Assembly (NCBI RefSeq): GCF_017742245.1
Contig: NZ_JAGHKO010000001.1
Span: 2,385,061-2,449,060, forward strand
Length of the DNA stretch: 64,000 bases
Direction: 5' to 3'
Origin: Niastella soli
GTDB taxonomy: Bacteria; Bacteroidota; Bacteroidia; Chitinophagales; Chitinophagaceae
Positions 16,501 through 22,949 of this stretch are shown one piece after another. How positions within the stretch are numbered: position 1 is the stretch's first letter; every line of letters starts with the position of its first letter. The position numbers and the translations under genes are program-made. The notes below the pieces were generated by a model. The model was not told the DNA's origin. It was given only the letters and a program-made list of their open reading frames with translations, and did not search any database.

Positions 16501-16655
16501 ACTGGGTTCGAAATAATGATGTGAAAAATAAAATGATGAATGACATGGAAGACTATCTGCTTCGGGAGTCGGCTCAATTAGGCATTATTATATCTTATGA
16601 TTTGTTGGATACAATACTTGAAAAATGTATAACTGTTGCTAAAAAAGTCTATTAA
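13518..16655 (+). CDS. hsdR: type I restriction endonuclease subunit
   Basis: 1045 residues, a normal length. The N-terminal nuclease domain has the PD-(D/E)XK pattern (RRPDLVLF then VIENKR, about 147-162). The motor domains follow with Walker A GSGKS near 318-323, VDESH near 415 in place of DEAH, GFTGTP near 445, TGFDAPN near 653 and QAIARVNR near 678. The C-terminal helical region (about 850-1045) would bind the methylase. It translocates DNA with ATP and cuts unmethylated DNA. Its stop overlaps the start of the next gene by one base (TAATG), so the metallopeptidase is co-translated. Confidence 0.95.
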   Translation: MSYTELHDSQSPALLLLRKLGWQHITKEEALQQRGGIRSNVILEDILEQQLKTLNSFTYRGNNYKFSEGNIHAAIHAIKNVSDEGLVRTSEKVYDLLTLGKSFEETIQGDRKSFTIKYIDWENPKNNVYHVADEFAVDGLNETRRPDLVLFINGIPFAVIENKRRDRNGSIDEAISQHQRNQGKENGIPKLYHYAHLLLAVHPNEVKYATIDTKPKFWSVWEEQTDVEDKVQAIIKKPVPGTKEDVEDRLPTFQDKMLYCLCRKERLIDLVYKFIVYDDRKKKICRYQQYFTVMNALQRIKEFTKDGQRKGGVVWHTQGSGKSLTMVMLAKCLSLEKDIKNARVIIVTDRIDLDTQITNTFAACQKQPAQAKSGAHLAELIADNGVEVITTIIDKFDAALSRRDFENDSANIFVLVDESHRSQYGIMHAKMRKALPKACYIGFTGTPLTHNQKSTAKKFGGFILPNYPIEKAVRDKAVVPLLYEGRSAKLSVNRSALDKEFSRVSEPLTEYQTKDLKRKFASITQIYKSQQVVEEIAYDICKHYCENWQGKGFKAMLAVPLRETAIKYLRYFENQINPKLQLNARVIISAPDTREDNEEVDEEPTTEVQKWWEKTSREYGGMEEYERVTIDKFKQESEDVELLIVVGKLLTGFDAPNCSILYLAKPLAEHNLLQAIARVNRLYEGKDFGHIIDYIGILGELDEALTHYAALSEFDEEDLEGSLINIAEEIKKLPQRHADLVDVFKEIKKKDDKEALERFLRPDDKRDLFRKKLTAFGRNLQTALSASDELEKIFPQEKVAFFINEFKFYNSLRISIQRRYAEKMDFKEYEKRIQKLLDTYVSADGMDQITEPINIFDEELFKKEVERVTGSIASKADAIAYATSKVASEKMDEDPVYYKRFSDMIDQAIQDFLQKRINESQYLAKQIQIRDEMLKGSPEGIPAEVQGKPEARAFYGILREEILKAGIQINTQQNKALAQAGLKIASIISSLVIRDWVRNNDVKNKMMNDMEDYLLRESAQLGIIISYDLLDTILEKCITVAKKVY

Positions 16656-17383
16656 TGAAGCAAAGTGAAGGGTTGCATATCGAATATGGAACTACCCGTA
16701 TTCCATTTGTGCTGTCGTATGGGAGAAGGAGAACTTTGGGCATAACTGTTACCCCGGATAAGCAGGTAACTATAACAGCACCTTATGATGCCAGCCTGGA
16801 AAAAATATTAGAAAAGGTTGGAAAGCGGGCTGGATGGATTAGTAAACAGATAAGGAGATTTGAATCATACGAAGCAATGCTATTACGGCGGAAGATTGAA
16901 TTTGTAAGTGGCGAAACGCTTTATTACATAGGCAGAAAATATAGGTTGAAAGTACTGGAAGGATCGCCGGAAGTGATTAGCAGAGAAGGAAGATACATAA
17001 AAGCTATAGTTAAAAGTAAGACGAATCAGAAACAGTTAGCCAACCTAATCATGGATTGGTACAAGCGGGAAGCGAAAATCATATTCCAGGAGCGCTTTGA
17101 GCGATGCGAATATATACTGAAACGGGAAAAAATATCATTTAATCAGTTACTGGTTAGGCGACTGGAAAAACGCTGGGGGAGCTGTACAGAATTAGGAAAT
17201 ATAACGCTTAACCTCTCACTGATACAGGCGCCGGTTCAGTGTATTGATTATGTCATTGTGCATGAGCTTTGTCATTTAAAACACCTGCATCACGGTCCTA
17301 AATTCTATGGTATGCTAAGCCGTTATATGGAGGATTGGGAAAAAAGGAAAAATCGGTTACAGACCGTTAGGATATTCGAATAA
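16655..17383 (+). CDS. YgjP/SprT-like zinc metallopeptidase
   Basis: 242 residues of the DUF45/YgjP type, which often follows hsdR. The zinc motif HELCH is near residue 203, followed by the third ligand region KHLHHGPKFY and a C-terminal helix with WEKRKNRL. The preceding RWGSC motif (about 171-175) is also typical. It should be a soluble metal-dependent hydrolase. The family's role beside type I restriction systems is not established, though control of HsdR by proteolysis has been suggested for related arrangements. Its ATG overlaps the hsdR stop. Confidence 0.9.
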   Translation: MKQSEGLHIEYGTTRIPFVLSYGRRRTLGITVTPDKQVTITAPYDASLEKILEKVGKRAGWISKQIRRFESYEAMLLRRKIEFVSGETLYYIGRKYRLKVLEGSPEVISREGRYIKAIVKSKTNQKQLANLIMDWYKREAKIIFQERFERCEYILKREKISFNQLLVRRLEKRWGSCTELGNITLNLSLIQAPVQCIDYVIVHELCHLKHLHHGPKFYGMLSRYMEDWEKRKNRLQTVRIFE

Positions 17384-17425
17384 TTTATGTATTTTGAAGT
17401 TTAGTCATCAGAAATAATAAACTTC

Positions 17426-18238
17426 ATGTACTGGTTATTTAACAGTAAAAATATAAATGTTGGCATAGGTGAGGTACGTGTCGACTGGAATCAAAAGCAA
17501 AATTTTAAAGGAGAAGCGGGTGATGAAGTGATTTTTTTTGAATTTAATTACCGGAGGCGCTTATTTACTCATCATTATAAGATAATTCGAATTAGTAAGC
17601 GGGAAACTGAACGTAGTATAGGGAGAAATGTTATTACAATTACACTTCAGTTGCTTAGGGATTTTGGCGAAGTAAAGGAGATTGAAGATTATATCTTTAG
17701 CTTTCCTCGAATTAAATATTTCAGGAGCCGGTTAGGCCGGTATTTTAATAGAAAATATTACAAATTATCCGATATAGAGTTTTCTGCCATTGTTGAAGAT
17801 CGTATATTTCTTTCCAGAACAATCGTTGGCACGGCCTTAAATGCCTTGCACACAGATCATAGAAGAGCGTTCAGTCAACTTATATTTGAAAGAAATCCTG
17901 ACATATTGCAAAATAGATATTCTAATGCAGAAGTCTTAAGCCTTTTAAATGAATATTTTCAGTACGCAGTTGCCACCCCTGCTAAGCAATTGGCTGCGGC
18001 ATATACTCAAATGCAAACCTTTATTGAACGAGGGGAAGCGCTTGAGGCAATAGCTTTTTATAATACTGCAAATTCAAGAAATCGGAACGATAGCATACTC
18101 ACTCAGGTAAATATAATTAATGAATACCTGGAACAGGTTGATATCTCAATTCCAGAAGATAGGCGGACGAATGTAAATGAATCAGAGTTTGAATTTTTAT
18201 TTAGAGATAAACCATTACCTATAGATCTAAACGATTGA
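17426..18238 (+). CDS. unknown protein, first of a two-gene unit
   Basis: 270 residues, soluble, with no recognised family. The N-terminal 70 residues (MYWLFN, then KGEAGDEVIFFEF, then HHYKIIRI) form short strands with a GDEV(I/F)FF element resembling the beta-barrel of PUA/EVE-type modified-base readers. That resemblance is weak and inferred. The middle (about 75-130) is basic and aromatic, and the C-terminal half (about 150-245) is helical and acidic. The next gene, which has a nuclease motif, begins 2 nt after this stop, so the two are almost certainly co-expressed. Confidence 0.7.
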   Translation: MYWLFNSKNINVGIGEVRVDWNQKQNFKGEAGDEVIFFEFNYRRRLFTHHYKIIRISKRETERSIGRNVITITLQLLRDFGEVKEIEDYIFSFPRIKYFRSRLGRYFNRKYYKLSDIEFSAIVEDRIFLSRTIVGTALNALHTDHRRAFSQLIFERNPDILQNRYSNAEVLSLLNEYFQYAVATPAKQLAAAYTQMQTFIERGEALEAIAFYNTANSRNRNDSILTQVNIINEYLEQVDISIPEDRRTNVNESEFEFLFRDKPLPIDLND

Positions 18239-18240
18239 AT

Positions 18241-18909
18241 ATGGCTATAGCAAAAGTCAGGCAACTTCGTAAATCAATAGAAAAATTGTCCCAATGGGAG
18301 GGCTCTGGAAATGCATTTGGGTTTGTTGAAGGAATTTCCGAAAATAAGACAAATTATATTTATGAGTTCTTTTGTGCCATAAAGGTTTTAAATGATTTAA
18401 ATACTCATCATAATATTAAACTCTGTCCTGGGAAAAAGGGTTATAAATTTGCTATAAATCCTGGAATAAAATCTGAGTGGGCGAAATTTATAATTTCTAA
18501 AAGTAAGTCCTCAAATGAACCCCTTTATGATTTATGTATGGGTGTTTCTGTAAAAATCAGCATGTCTCCCCAAACTACATTTGCAGCTGATATCTCTATT
18601 CAAGATCCCAATTCGGAAGATCCTGATGAATCGCATGTTGTTCTTATTATGGATGCAAAATATAGAAAATCAAGCAAGGCGACACTTGATATTGGTATAA
18701 TTCGGGAATTTGCTCAATGTGCAAGAGATATGCAGGTGCCTAAACGTTTAGACGGTCTTAAATTTAATAAGTTGGTAGATTTGGCCTCCAATTGTTTGTT
18801 GACTAACGGTGAGTTAATTAATGAACATGAGCAGTATTGTAAAAACAATAAAATAAAACAAGTGGGTAGATTTGACTGTGATAACCGGCAGATGATAGTT
18901 GTTGGTTAG
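18241..18909 (+). CDS. PD-(D/E)XK-like nuclease, second of a two-gene unit
   Basis: 222 residues. Three elements fit the PD-(D/E)XK nuclease fold in order: a Glu in a helix (YEFF, about 41-44), an Asp at the end of a strand (FAADIS, Asp about 117), and the D-x-K motif in a hydrophobic strand (LIMDAKYRK, Asp about 138, Lys about 140). DAKY-type motifs are common in restriction nucleases such as McrC relatives. The ATG at 18241 is 2 nt after the upstream stop; a TTG at 18235 would overlap it. I infer a DNA-cutting partner for the preceding protein, which may supply target recognition. Confidence 0.75.
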   Translation: MAIAKVRQLRKSIEKLSQWEGSGNAFGFVEGISENKTNYIYEFFCAIKVLNDLNTHHNIKLCPGKKGYKFAINPGIKSEWAKFIISKSKSSNEPLYDLCMGVSVKISMSPQTTFAADISIQDPNSEDPDESHVVLIMDAKYRKSSKATLDIGIIREFAQCARDMQVPKRLDGLKFNKLVDLASNCLLTNGELINEHEQYCKNNKIKQVGRFDCDNRQMIVVG

Positions 18910-18953
18910 AGTTGTAAACTAATTTGTGTAATATTTTGTAAATATAGTTTCAT

Positions 18954-19574
18954 ATGGAATCAACCCAAGGAATCGTATACATCCTCACAAACCCCGCCAT
19001 ACCAAACATGATAAAAATTGGTATGACTTCTCAGGAAGATGTAAAATATAGAATGGCTCAATTATATAATTCGGGTGTTCCATTGCCATTTGAATGTGTT
19101 TATGCCGCAAAAGTGAGCAATTTTGAAAAGGTTGAAAAGGCTTTGCACATTGCCTTTGGACCAGATCGTGTCAATCCCAAAAGAGAATTTTTTGCAATAG
19201 ATCCTGCTCAGGCTATTGCTATTATAAAATTGATGGAGATAGAGGATGTAACTCCCAAGGTAGCCAATGAGAAAGAGACAGTAGATGAAGTGGATCGAGA
19301 AGCAGGTGTAGAATATGCAAGGAAAAACAGGCCCCGGTTAAATTTTAATGACATGAATATTCCTATTGATAGTGAACTGGTATCTGTTGAAAATGGGGAA
19401 GTGGTTACTGTTGTAAGCGATAGAACTATTCGGTTTCGGGGAGAAGAGACTTCTTTATCAAATGCAACCAAGATAATTTTGGATATCGAATATCATGTTG
19501 CACCGGGCCCTTATTGGACATATAATGGTAGAAAGTTGAAGGATATCTACAATGAAACTTATCCAATGCAATAA
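18954..19574 (+). CDS. GIY-YIG-type nuclease with C-terminal RAMA-like domain
   Basis: 206 residues. The N-terminal 80 residues match the GIY-YIG/T5orf172 type: GIVYILTNP, then MIKIGMTS, then a basic helix and EKALHIAFG and REFFAID. The C-terminal 70 residues (FRGEETSLSNATKIIL, then YWTYNGRKLKDIY) look like the RAMA-type domain proposed to read modified DNA in restriction systems. A nuclease fused to a possible modified-DNA reader fits the restriction-island context. The GIY-YIG catalytic Arg and Glu cannot be assigned with certainty. It follows the nuclease gene by 44 nt. Confidence 0.8.
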   Translation: MESTQGIVYILTNPAIPNMIKIGMTSQEDVKYRMAQLYNSGVPLPFECVYAAKVSNFEKVEKALHIAFGPDRVNPKREFFAIDPAQAIAIIKLMEIEDVTPKVANEKETVDEVDREAGVEYARKNRPRLNFNDMNIPIDSELVSVENGEVVTVVSDRTIRFRGEETSLSNATKIILDIEYHVAPGPYWTYNGRKLKDIYNETYPMQ

Positions 19575-19584
19575 ATGATTATTA

Positions 19585-20265
19585 ATGAAAAGAAGGTTAA
19601 TAATTGGTGGCTTTATAAGCCTTTTAATTGTAGGTGCGCTTTATTCGTTACGGAAGTCAGAAGGACCTACACACCCCGCTTTTAATGCAAGTACTAACAT
19701 TACGCGACTTGATGGAATTAATTTAAAAGATGGTGACATTATTTTCCAAACATCTCTTTCAGCGCAAAGCAAAGCAATTCAGCTGGCGACAAAATCAAAA
19801 TACTCACATTGTGGACTTATCTTCAAAGATGGGCAGAACTATTATGTTCTTGAAGCAGTTCAGCCTGTAAAAAGTACTCCACTTGAACAATGGATTGCAC
19901 GTGGACAAGGCGGTAAATATGTAATAAAGCGACTAAAAAATGCTGATCAGATATTAACTGATTCTGTATTGGAAAAGATGAAACAGGTATGTAATCGGTT
20001 AAAAGGCAAAAGTTATGACCTGACCTTTGAATGGTCCGACGAAAAAATATATTGTTCGGAACTAATATGGAAGATATATAAACGTGCTGCTAGTGTTGAA
20101 ATTGGTAAACTTGAAAAACTTAGCGATTTTGATTTAAATAGTGAAGATGTTAAAAATATAATGAAAAATCGCTACGGTAATAAAATCCCCATGAATGAGC
20201 AGGTTATTTCTCCTGCGGCTATTTTTAATAGCGATCTTCTGATTACTATAAAATCAAACTATTAA
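19585..20265 (+). CDS. YiiX-like permuted papain-fold protein
   Basis: 226 residues with an N-terminal hydrophobic anchor or signal sequence (about 5-22). The body matches the YiiX/NlpC-P60-like family with a permuted Cys-His site: DGDIIFQTS near 50, KYSHCGLIF with the likely His near 75, and YCSELIW with the likely Cys near 157. Such proteins are membrane-associated amidases or acyltransferases of uncertain substrate. It starts 10 nt after the GIY-YIG gene and closes the defence island, though it may be a housekeeping neighbour. A terminator-like stem follows. Confidence 0.87.
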   Translation: MKRRLIIGGFISLLIVGALYSLRKSEGPTHPAFNASTNITRLDGINLKDGDIIFQTSLSAQSKAIQLATKSKYSHCGLIFKDGQNYYVLEAVQPVKSTPLEQWIARGQGGKYVIKRLKNADQILTDSVLEKMKQVCNRLKGKSYDLTFEWSDEKIYCSELIWKIYKRAASVEIGKLEKLSDFDLNSEDVKNIMKNRYGNKIPMNEQVISPAAIFNSDLLITIKSNY

Positions 20266-20341
20266 ATAAAAGCTCTCAGCTGTCAAGGAAAGCAGACAGT
20301 TCAAAAAAGATGTCAAACTGAACGGCATTTAATTATGCAAT

Positions 20342-20366
20342 CGCTTATATAACATAAGCGGCTTTT
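20342..20366 (+). terminator. possible terminator after the YiiX-like gene
   Basis: CGCTTAT (20342-20348) pairs with ATAAGCG (20354-20360) and is followed by GCTTTTA. The stem is short but lies between convergent genes. Confidence 0.45.
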
Positions 20367-20658
20367 AGTAATTGCCAGGCGAACTTTCTCCTTTTATCCT
20401 CGCCAGATCATCCTCATAATATTTTTGAAGGTTCATCCATATACTTGCGTCCATATTAAGGGCTTTGTCAAATAGTAAAGCCATTTCAGCGTCTATACCT
20501 CTTTTCCCGTTAATGATTTCATTCAATTGAGAAGGCTGTACGCCGATTAATTCAGAAAAATCTTTTTGTTTTATTCCTCGTGCTTCTAATTCATCTTTTA
20601 AAAGCTCACCTGGATGAATGGCATAGGCAGGCGTAAGACTACTGAGTTTTATAAACAT
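20365..20658 (-). CDS. higA: HigA-family antitoxin, no toxin beside it
   Basis: 97 residues when started at ATG 20658. The sequence is a typical HigA/VapI HTH antitoxin: HPGELLKDELEARGIKQKDF (about 15-34), LIGVQPSQLNEIINGKRGID (HTH) and FDKALNMDASIWMNLQ. The longer frame to 20700 would start with TTG inside a promoter box and is rejected. A HigB toxin normally precedes higA; no HigB-like frame exists in the 500 nt upstream, so this is an orphan regulator. It could silence a distant toxin or serve as a plain DNA-binding repressor. Confidence 0.88.
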   Translation of the reverse strand: MFIKLSSLTPAYAIHPGELLKDELEARGIKQKDFSELIGVQPSQLNEIINGKRGIDAEMALLFDKALNMDASIWMNLQKYYEDDLARIKGESSPGNY

Positions 20659-20696
20659 ATTCTTGTTGTGGTGCTTAATAACTGGTCCCCTCCAAG

Positions 20697-20705
20697 GCAA
20701 AGATA
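20697..20705 (-). promoter_or_regulatory. -7 box for the orphan higA
   Basis: The minus strand reads TATCTTTGC (TAnnTTTG), 39 nt before ATG 20658. This supports an independent promoter for higA and excludes the TTG start at 20700. Confidence 0.5.
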
Positions 20706-20784
20706 TACGGATTAGATTTTCCCTTTTTAGTTATTGATTTGTATCAATCCGTTAGAAGCAAGCTTTTTATAGGGAAACGTAACT

Positions 20785-20835
20785 TGTTCAAAAAAATGAA
20801 ATGTTCATGAATCATGAACACAACAAAAAAATGAA
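20785..20835. repeat. nested inverted repeat around TGTTCAT
   Basis: The outer arms CTTGTTCA and TGAACAAG enclose the inner palindrome TGTTCAT-GAATC-ATGAACA, with A-rich spacers. It lies upstream of higA and could be an operator. Confidence 0.55.
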
Positions 20836-20880
20836 CAAGCCGGCTGCAAATAACATTCTTATGGGGGCGCTTCAAAGTTT

Positions 20881-20918
20881 GGTACCTAGCTGGTACAAAA
20901 TAGGTACCCAGTTACCTG
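20881..20918. repeat. 11-bp spaced GGTAC repeats
   Basis: GGTAC begins at 20881, 20892 and 20903, exactly 11 bp apart. A further GGTACCCAG occurs at 20969. The 20701-21248 gap holds no gene, only this and neighbouring short repeats. Confidence 0.6.
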
Positions 20919-21120
20919 CTTTAAGTTGACCTGAAAATCAACGACATACTGTAGGGGCAAATAGAAAAGGTACCCAGTTGGTCGCTAAAAAGTACGGAGC
21001 ACCTTCCTAGAAGAGTATGGTATTAGATCAGTATCATAAACAAAGGCAGCAATTCTGTACCAGTCTGGATGCCTATTGACTTTTCTGTATGAAAATAACA
21101 GATAGTGTAACGATGTAAAA

Positions 21121-21178
21121 TTATTAGAGGTTATTAGAGATTTTATTTGAGGTTTTATTAGAGGTTTTATTAGAGTGT
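21121..21178. repeat. 12-bp tandem repeat (TTATTAGAGGTT)
   Basis: A 10-bp unit, TTATTAGAGG, is followed by four 12-bp units: TTATTAGAGATT, TTATTTGAGGTT, TTATTAGAGGTT and TTATTAGAGTGT. Confidence 0.85.
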
Positions 21179-21252
21179 AGTTAGTATGTAATTGATCTTT
21201 AAATCCTTGTATTTTTTATGGCGGAAATTTATGTCCAATTAATTAGGCAAAT

Positions 21253-21280
21253 CAAAAACCCGCCAGTCTCCTGGCGGGTT
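21253..21280 (-). terminator. terminator of the pectin utilisation operon
   Basis: A perfect 10-bp stem, AACCCGCCAG (21257-21266) with CTGGCGGGTT (21271-21280), has a 4-nt loop. On the minus strand it is followed by TTTTTGATTT. It lies 21 nt after the GH28 stop. Confidence 0.9.
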
Positions 21281-21301
21281 CACAAATATGATTACTGGAA
21301 A

Positions 21302-22921
21302 CTATTTCCCCGATATAACTGCACTCTTCTCCGCCCCATAATTAAACTGCACACTCCCTTCTACAACTGTATCCACTTTAATCTCACGAGCACGCTCCCC
21401 ACTCACACTATAAAACTGCGTGGGTGTAGTTAAAGACCGCACCTTGGAAAACGACAGGGCCTGACTGTTCTCAATATTGATCAACGGAGAGGTTTCACTG
21501 CACTGTAAAGCAACATTAGAAAGAGAAACATTGCTCGCTTCGATCAACTCCGCGCCGCGGCGGCTCTTGATCGTTATATCAGAGAGGTTAATATCCTTAA
21601 TGTTCATCTCAGGCAACCCACGGATCAGCATGGCACGGGAGGCGCCATCGCAGGTAACGTTGTTGATATAGAACTTGCGGAACTGCGGCGTACCTTCATT
21701 CACCGGTGGGATCTCTACTTTGCCATTGGTAGCGGCCAGGTTGGTGGGTTTGCCAAAGTAGTACATATCGAACAGAATGGCATCGCCAACGATGTTGCGC
21801 ATGCTGATATTTTTGATATAGATATTTTCCACCACACCGCCTCGGCCGCGCTGGGTCTTGAAGCGGAGTCCTACATCAGTACCGATGAAGGAACAGTCGG
21901 TAACAAAGATGTCGTGTGCCCCTCCACTCATTTCACTGCCTATTACAAAACCGCCATGCGCTTTGTATACAATGTTATGGTGGATATAAATATATTGCGA
22001 TGCTTTGCCCGCCTTACGGCCTTCTTCATCTTTTCCTGACTTAATACAAATACCATCATCGCCGCAATCCAGCGTACTGTTCTTTACTTCTACATACGAA
22101 CACGATTCTATATCCATGCCATCGCCATTCTGGGCGCTGGGCTGGTTGCGTACGCGCACGCCGTCAAAAGTTACGTGCTCACAATATAAGGTATGCAGGT
22201 TCCAACAGGGACTGTTTTGGAAGGTAGTGTTTTGTAATAACACCTTTTTACAATTCCTCAACACCACCATATTGGGTCGCAGGTAATCTTTTATGGCCTC
22301 GTAGTCGGTCTTGGGGCCTTTATCATACTCGGCCTTCATATATGCTTCGGATGGGTACCAGCTGCGTCCATCTTCGGTCACCACACCGCCGGAGGCTACC
22401 AGCTTCTTCCATTCGCCTTCGGTCAACTTATCTTTCTTTATCATCCGCCACACATCGCCATTGCCGTCAATAACACCATCTCCGGTTATGGCTACATTCT
22501 CCAGATCGGTACCGGAAATAGGCGCCTGGTTGCGCACCGTCTTCTTTCCTTCAAAATGACTTTCTATTAACGGGTACTGCGTTTTATCGCTCGTAAACTG
22601 TAACAAGGCCGACCGGCTTACATACAGATTCACGTTGCTTTTTAAAACAATCGGGCCGGTTAACCAAATCCCCTGCGGTATATTAACCACACCTCCGCCT
22701 TGCTTGCTGCAGGCTTCTATGGCTTTGTTGATAGCCTCCGTATTCAACGTTATTCCATCTGGCTTGGCGCCAAATCGGGTGATCTGGATGGTGTCTTTTT
22801 TAAATACGGGTGTCTGTACCTTAGGTAAATTGTTCCAGGAATAGGTGCCTGTTTGTGCCCTGCTTAAAAGGGTAATGCCTATCATAAGGGTTACTGCTAC
22901 ACTGCGCTTGATCATATTCAT
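21302..22921 (-). CDS. GH28 polygalacturonase-type glycoside hydrolase
   Basis: 539 residues with a signal peptide (about 1-23, ending SRAQ). The parallel beta-helix shows the GH28 signature: NGDGMD near 265, DCGDDGICIKSG near 286-297, a HGGF variant of GHG near 323, and RFKT near 353. These correspond to the catalytic Asp trio, His and the Arg/Lys binding residues of polygalacturonases. It should hydrolyse galacturonan-type pectin in the periplasm or at the surface. It is the last gene of the susC-susD operon, 28 nt after the surface lipoprotein gene. An exo- or rhamnogalacturonan specificity cannot be excluded. Confidence 0.93.
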   Translation of the reverse strand: MNMIKRSVAVTLMIGITLLSRAQTGTYSWNNLPKVQTPVFKKDTIQITRFGAKPDGITLNTEAINKAIEACSKQGGGVVNIPQGIWLTGPIVLKSNVNLYVSRSALLQFTSDKTQYPLIESHFEGKKTVRNQAPISGTDLENVAITGDGVIDGNGDVWRMIKKDKLTEGEWKKLVASGGVVTEDGRSWYPSEAYMKAEYDKGPKTDYEAIKDYLRPNMVVLRNCKKVLLQNTTFQNSPCWNLHTLYCEHVTFDGVRVRNQPSAQNGDGMDIESCSYVEVKNSTLDCGDDGICIKSGKDEEGRKAGKASQYIYIHHNIVYKAHGGFVIGSEMSGGAHDIFVTDCSFIGTDVGLRFKTQRGRGGVVENIYIKNISMRNIVGDAILFDMYYFGKPTNLAATNGKVEIPPVNEGTPQFRKFYINNVTCDGASRAMLIRGLPEMNIKDINLSDITIKSRRGAELIEASNVSLSNVALQCSETSPLINIENSQALSFSKVRSLTTPTQFYSVSGERAREIKVDTVVEGSVQFNYGAEKSAVISGK

Positions 22922-22949
22922 TGGTAATGTCTGCGTTTTATTCTTTTAA

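Noticed and set aside
20659-20700. N-terminal extension of HigA from a TTG codon
   Set aside because: The codon lies within the TATCTTTGC promoter box; HigA proteins start close to the conserved HPGE segment.
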